Part shown: piece by piece, positions 7,335 to 10,014 of the stretch | Position numbering within the stretch: position 1 is the first letter of the stretch | Layout of the letters: the number at the start of each line of letters is the position of its first letter | NCBI GenBank assembly: GCA_943913835.1 | Contig: CALTZU010000121.1 | Coordinates: 1-10,014, forward strand | Reading direction: 5' to 3' | Length of the DNA: 10,014 nt | From: an uncultured Rheinheimera sp. | Lineage (GTDB): Bacteria > Pseudomonadota > Gammaproteobacteria > Enterobacterales > Alteromonadaceae | Notes under the pieces: model-generated | Databases searched by the model: none | What the model saw: the letters and a program-made list of their open reading frames with translations, nothing else | Told to the model about the DNA's origin: nothing | Translations under genes and position numbers: made by a program

Positions 7335-7460
7335 ATGATCTGCCCGCAATTTTGGCAAACTTTTGTCCAGTTACTGAGTTTTAACGGCTATGTCCTGCCG
7401 GAGGAGTTGCACCATTATTACTCCGCCACGCAGGCCACAGAGAGGGCTCAGCGCAGTTAG
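7335..7460 (+). CDS. Hypothetical 41-residue small protein
   Basis: ATG 7335 to TAG 7458-7460 encodes 41 residues beginning MICPQFWQTFVQLLSFNGY and ending ATERAQRS. The case for expression is its ribosome-binding site: TGGAGG (7324-7329) spaced 5 nt from the ATG, stronger than those of most genes in this window. The N-terminal half is hydrophobic/aromatic (FWQTFVQLLSF) but too short and polar for a clear membrane helix; the C-terminal half is polar (PEELHHYY, then TERAQRS). It has one Cys and no motif I recognise. It is convergent with the GAF gene, whose stop lies 20 bp downstream, and it follows the candidate structured leader. It could be a leader peptide, a small regulatory protein, or a chance ORF. 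Confidence 0.45.
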   Translation: MICPQFWQTFVQLLSFNGYVLPEELHHYYSATQATERAQRS

Positions 7461-7479
7461 GCTCGCTTTACTTTATGTA

Positions 7480-8700
7480 TTAGGGGGTCGCCGTCAACTG
7501 TTCGGAGATCTGTGTCAGATACAAACTAATCTGTAGTTTGTCTGCTGTATTTTGTTGTTGCAGTTTTACCCCCGACAGCTTCGCCAGATACTGGCTGAAA
7601 ATCCAAAAAGGTTCAGCATGGTAAGCCTCAGTTGTCATAGTTTTTTGCCAGGGGAACCACAAAATCCAGTTCAGCTGTAGTTGAACTCCTTGCAGTTCAG
7701 CGCTGATAGCCAGTTCAGGAGTGCGGCTAAGGCTGTGGTTGAGTAAATAGCAACTTAATGCGCAGCAAAGTAATTCCAGTAATTGGGGTGGCAATGAACA
7801 GGCCAACAGAGGGGATACTGTGGAAGAGATCCGTGGTGATGCTTTTAACAATAGGGATGCCTGGTAAGCTCCTTTTTCTGCCAGATCAACCACTTTGCTG
7901 TTTTTCTTAGGTTGAGCCTGTACTCCCGTCAGTTTTTCCAGCATACCTGACAGCACAGCCCAGCAGGAACTTTGCTGTTTAAGTTGCTGCAAGCTTGGTT
8001 TGAGTAAAGGTAAGGTCAGCTTGTGTTCTGGTTGCTGCAATCTGCTGTGCATCAGTTGTAACTGCAGCTGGCTCTGCTGCATTTGATGTTGCAGCATCTT
8101 CATTAGATCAGCCAACAAATCAGAGAGCTGTGGCAAGTTATAGTGCGATTGCTGCAACGACAACATCAGTTGGTGATTGTAGTTTTTCTCTTCCTGTAAT
8201 TGCTGCTGCAATTCAATATTCTGATCAAATAAGGCCAAATCACCTTCGATAGCTTCTTTGAAGAGTTGCAGCAACTGAGTGTGGTGCTCGTCCATAGGCC
8301 TGTTGAAGTAATCAAGAATACAAATAGTGCCAAACAAATGGCCATCAGGCCAATAAAGCGGGTAACCGTGGTAAAACACCAAACCTAATGCTGCTGTCGG
8401 GTTGTCATGCATTTCGGGTAATTGTCTTGCATCAGCGACGTGCAATGGCTTTTGCGTCCGCAGCACATTAGCGCAATAGGAATTCAATTGCAGTGGCATG
8501 GTCTGACTGGCAAAAAACGGATGCTTACCGTTGCTGTTTGTCACCTGTAATACCAGCTGGCTGCCGTCCATTCTATTGATCAGCGCACAAGGGACGTCAG
8601 CCTGACGGGCTAACAAATCCACCATTAGTTGCCAGTGACTGACAAAATGATCCAGTGTAAGCACCTGTCCTGTTTGTGCAGGTGAATCCGTTGTCTGCAT
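7480..8700 (-). CDS. GAF-domain protein with coiled coil and degenerate kinase-like C-terminus
   Basis: A 406-residue cytoplasmic protein with no signal peptide or membrane segment. Residues about 15-155 form a GAF domain of the type found in gammaproteobacterial sensor kinases and diguanylate cyclases, recognisable by LHVADARQLPEMHDNP (86-101), YPLYWPDGHLFGTICILD (113-130) and the exit helix FKEAIEGDLALF (147-158). Residues about 155-245 are strongly Gln/Leu-rich and should form a coiled coil. In the C-terminal part (about 265-395), PPQLLELLCCALSCYLLNHS (304-323) sits where an N-box helix would be expected, and the end resembles the closing strand of an HATPase fold. There is no phospho-acceptor His in an H-box, no convincing N-box Asn pair and no DxGxG/GxG box, so kinase activity is unlikely. 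It may be a ligand-binding scaffold or pseudokinase. The ligand is unknown and no response regulator is adjacent. Confidence 0.7.
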   Translation of the reverse strand: MQTTDSPAQTGQVLTLDHFVSHWQLMVDLLARQADVPCALINRMDGSQLVLQVTNSNGKHPFFASQTMPLQLNSYCANVLRTQKPLHVADARQLPEMHDNPTAALGLVFYHGYPLYWPDGHLFGTICILDYFNRPMDEHHTQLLQLFKEAIEGDLALFDQNIELQQQLQEEKNYNHQLMLSLQQSHYNLPQLSDLLADLMKMLQHQMQQSQLQLQLMHSRLQQPEHKLTLPLLKPSLQQLKQQSSCWAVLSGMLEKLTGVQAQPKKNSKVVDLAEKGAYQASLLLKASPRISSTVSPLLACSLPPQLLELLCCALSCYLLNHSLSRTPELAISAELQGVQLQLNWILWFPWQKTMTTEAYHAEPFWIFSQYLAKLSGVKLQQQNTADKLQISLYLTQISEQLTATP

Positions 8701-8731
8701 GAAGATAACTCTGCTATCTGCTTGTTCTGTC

Positions 8732-8761
8732 AGTATAAAGGCAATATTAGATTTTTGTCAG
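8732..8761 (-). promoter_or_regulatory. Probable sigma-70 promoter for the GAF gene
   Basis: On the minus strand CTGACA (8761-8756, 5 of 6 to TTGACA) is followed after 18 bp by TATACT (8737-8732, 5 of 6 to TATAAT). Transcription would begin near 8725, giving a leader of about 25 nt before the ATG at 8700. The position and match are good; the 18-bp spacer is slightly long. Confidence 0.5.
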
Positions 8762-8848
8762 ATGAAAATTGTTAACGCAATCATTTGATGTGATTTGTTA
8801 TAAAAAAACCTGCGGAAAATTATTTCCTTCATGCTATTGCATTTATTG

Positions 8849-8862
8849 ATTACAGTTGTAAT
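8849..8862. promoter_or_regulatory. BlaI-type operator 1
   Basis: ATTACA-GT-TGTAAT is a perfect 6-2-6 inverted repeat carrying the TACA...TGTA core known for BlaI/MecI-family operators. It lies 39 bp before the start of the BlaI-family gene and overlaps the likely promoter (TTGCAT 8837-8842 or TTGATT 8846-8851 as -35), so the bound repressor would block transcription of its own operon. Confidence 0.8.
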
Positions 8863-8871
8863 AGTTAATGT

Positions 8872-8885
8872 ATTACGTTTGTAAT
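8872..8885. promoter_or_regulatory. BlaI-type operator 2
   Basis: ATTACG-TT-TGTAAT repeats operator 1 with a single mismatch in its left arm. Its centre is 23 bp from that of operator 1, about two helical turns, so two repressor dimers would sit on the same face of the DNA. It ends 16 bp before the repressor's ATG. Confidence 0.75.
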
Positions 8886-8901
8886 TGATAGGGTGGATGC
8901 A

Positions 8902-9282
8902 ATGAAAGATATCAGTCAGGCCGAGTTAGAAGTGTTAAAGGTGTTATGGCAGCAATCACCAGCCACAGCCAATCAGGTGGTGGATGCTTTAGCCGATGCC
9001 AGTAAGTGGCATGAAAAAACAGTAAAAACTCTGTTGAACCGTCTGGTGACTAAAGGTGCTGTGTCTTTTGAGAAAGATGGCCGTGCTTATTTATACAGTC
9101 CTGTATTGCAGCAGGTCGACTACCAAATGAAAGAAAGCCAGAGTTTTATTCAGCGGGTGTTTTCTGGTCGTATTGCGCCTTTAGTGGCAGGTTTTGCGCA
9201 GCAGGACAAACTGGCCAAACAGGACATAGCCGAGCTGAAACAACTGATAGCACGTTGGGAGCAGGAGAATAAAAATGATTAG
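8902..9282 (+). CDS. blaI: BlaI/MecI/CopY-family transcriptional repressor
   Basis: A 126-residue repressor, the usual length for the family. Residues 4-70 form a winged helix: the opening SQAELEVLKVLWQ, a recognition helix in KWHEKTVKTLLNRLVTKG (35-52), and the wing VSFEKDGRAYLYSP (54-67). Residues about 72-125 form the C-terminal dimerisation helices. In staphylococcal BlaI the sensor pathway leads to cleavage in this C-terminal part; the corresponding region here is near GFAQQ (97-101), but the site is not conserved enough to place. A GTG at 8893 in the same frame has no good ribosome-binding site, whereas ATG 8902 has GGGTGG 5 nt upstream, so ATG is chosen. Two matching operators lie directly upstream, so it should repress itself. 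Its TAG overlaps the next gene by 8 bases, giving translational coupling. Confidence 0.92.
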   Translation: MKDISQAELEVLKVLWQQSPATANQVVDALADASKWHEKTVKTLLNRLVTKGAVSFEKDGRAYLYSPVLQQVDYQMKESQSFIQRVFSGRIAPLVAGFAQQDKLAKQDIAELKQLIARWEQENKND

Positions 9283-10014
9283 TCTGCTGCTGGAATTGCT
9301 GCTGCCATTATCGCTGGTACTGTTGCTCTTACTAGTGTCGCGACCTTACGTACTCAAATGGCTGGGAGCCCGCACCTTATATGCCTTGTGGAGTCTGGTG
9401 CCTTTATTGTTGTTGTGTTTTGTATTGCCTCTGCAACTGAGCAACAGTTCCTCCGCTGTGATGCAGGTATATCAGGTGAGCTTGCAGCAGGCAGAACAGC
9501 ATGTCAGCCGCGACTCTGTGCTGTTATGGTTATGGTTGGCAGGTCTGTGTTTCTTTGCGGTTCTGCTGGTGCGCAGTCAGTTACTCCTGAACAAAGCAAA
9601 GGCGGCCGCCAGACAAGTGAAACTCCAATCATCGTCTTTGTTTTCCGTCTTACCTTGTCTGTTAAGCGATAAGGCGCAGGGGCCTTATATCAGTGGTTTG
9701 GTAAGGCCAGAAATTATGTTACCAGTAGATTTTTTCCAGCGTTTTTCGCCCACTCAACAGCAACTGATCCTTCAGCATGAGCTGACACACTGGCGCCGTG
9801 GCGATTTGCTCTGCAACCTGCTGGCGCTGGTTGTGTTGATGCTGTTCTGGTTTAACCCTTTGTGCTGGCTGGCCTATAGCGCCTATCGGCAGGATCAGGA
9901 ATTAGCTTGTGATGCGTTGGTGTTAGCCAATGCGCCCACAGCAGACAAAATTGCTTATGGTAAAGCTTTACTAAGCAACACAGAGCCAAGGCCGTTTCGC
10001 TGGCAGGGGCTGAC
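9275..10014 (+). CDS. BlaR1/M56-family membrane metalloprotease sensor, C-terminus outside window
   Basis: The frame opens at ATG 9275, inside the end of the repressor gene, with AGGAG 7 nt upstream, and runs 246 codons to the right edge without a stop. It is the sensor-protease partner of the BlaI-type repressor. Seen here: three hydrophobic segments (about 2-21, 35-53 and 82-99), the zinc-binding HELTH motif (His168, Glu169, His172) in HELTHWRRGD, a fourth hydrophobic segment (about 178-200), and downstream Glu209 in RQDQELACD as the likely third zinc ligand. GLVRPEIMLP (141-150) before the active site is typical of M56. The signal-receiving C-terminal domain is missing, so whether it binds beta-lactams like BlaR1 or something else cannot be told. 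Many Gram-negative relatives sense unknown signals, so I give no gene symbol. Confidence 0.9.
   Translation, partial: MISLLLELLLPLSLVLLLLLVSRPYVLKWLGARTLYALWSLVPLLLLCFVLPLQLSNSSSAVMQVYQVSLQQAEQHVSRDSVLLWLWLAGLCFFAVLLVRSQLLLNKAKAAARQVKLQSSSLFSVLPCLLSDKAQGPYISGLVRPEIMLPVDFFQRFSPTQQQLILQHELTHWRRGDLLCNLLALVVLMLFWFNPLCWLAYSAYRQDQELACDALVLANAPTADKIAYGKALLSNTEPRPFRWQGL

Larger units (their letters stand above)
7139..7479. other. 341-bp gap between the S9 peptidase and GAF genes
   Basis: This interval lacks a long gene. It holds, left to right, the upstream region of the S9 peptidase gene (minus), an imperfectly spaced promoter-like region with a perfect 6-bp dyad (7175-7197), a probable structured leader (about 7208-7334, plus), a 41-codon ORF (7335-7460, plus), and 19 bp before the convergent end of the GAF gene. 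I found no tRNA-like fold and no known riboswitch signature in it. Confidence 0.7.

Noticed and set aside
8781..8804. TGTGA half-site and TATAAA in the GAF/blaI gap, possibly CRP site and promoter.
   Set aside because: Only one CRP half-site is present, and no -35 sits at a proper distance from TATAAA; promoter elements overlapping the BlaI operators explain the repressor gene better.
8814..8827. GGAAA-ATTA-TTTCC inverted repeat.
   Set aside because: A 5-bp arm dyad in AT-rich intergenic DNA is likely by chance and has no placement relative to a promoter that suggests a role.
9358..9672. 104-codon plus-strand open frame.
   Set aside because: It is an out-of-frame shadow of the M56 protease gene, whose own frame stays open and carries HELTH.

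Overview
The window reads as chromosomal DNA of a Gram-negative gammaproteobacterium, most like the Rheinheimera/Alishewanella part of the Alteromonadales. This is an inference from protein style: a TonB-dependent outer-membrane receptor, a DedA protein, an AFG1/ZapE-type ATPase, Gln/Leu-rich proteins and moderate GC. No rRNA or other marker gene is present to prove it. I see no transposase, phage gene, tRNA or CRISPR array.

Layout. (1) 1-515, minus: a DedA-family membrane protein cut off by the left edge. (2) 715-3967, plus: a probable two-gene operon of a TonB-dependent siderophore receptor followed 16 nt later by a polytopic membrane protein of the HGSNAT_cat/DUF1624 acyltransferase family. 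(3) 3984-7138, minus: a convergent pair, a secreted S9-family serine peptidase whose stop overlaps the TTG start of an AFG1/ZapE-like ATPase (transcribed peptidase first, ATPase second). (4) 7139-7479: a gap holding a probable structured leader RNA and a 41-codon ORF (7335-7460, plus) with a very strong Shine-Dalgarno sequence. (5) 7480-8700, minus: a GAF-domain protein with a Gln-rich coiled coil and a C-terminus that looks like a decayed histidine-kinase core. (6) 8849-10014, plus: tandem BlaI-type operators, a BlaI/MecI-family repressor, and the start of a BlaR1/M56-family sensor metalloprotease cut off by the right edge.

How the genes work together. The receptor would import a ferric siderophore or similar chelate, and the inner-membrane acyltransferase next to it could modify the ligand or another envelope substrate (inference). 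The BlaI/BlaR pair forms a self-contained derepression switch: the membrane protease senses a signal and leads to loss of the repressor, which frees the two operators upstream of its own operon. No beta-lactamase gene is visible, so its other targets lie outside the window. The main candidates for something undescribed are the leader RNA plus 41-residue ORF at about 7205-7460, the degenerate GAF/kinase-like protein, and the receptor-acyltransferase pairing.
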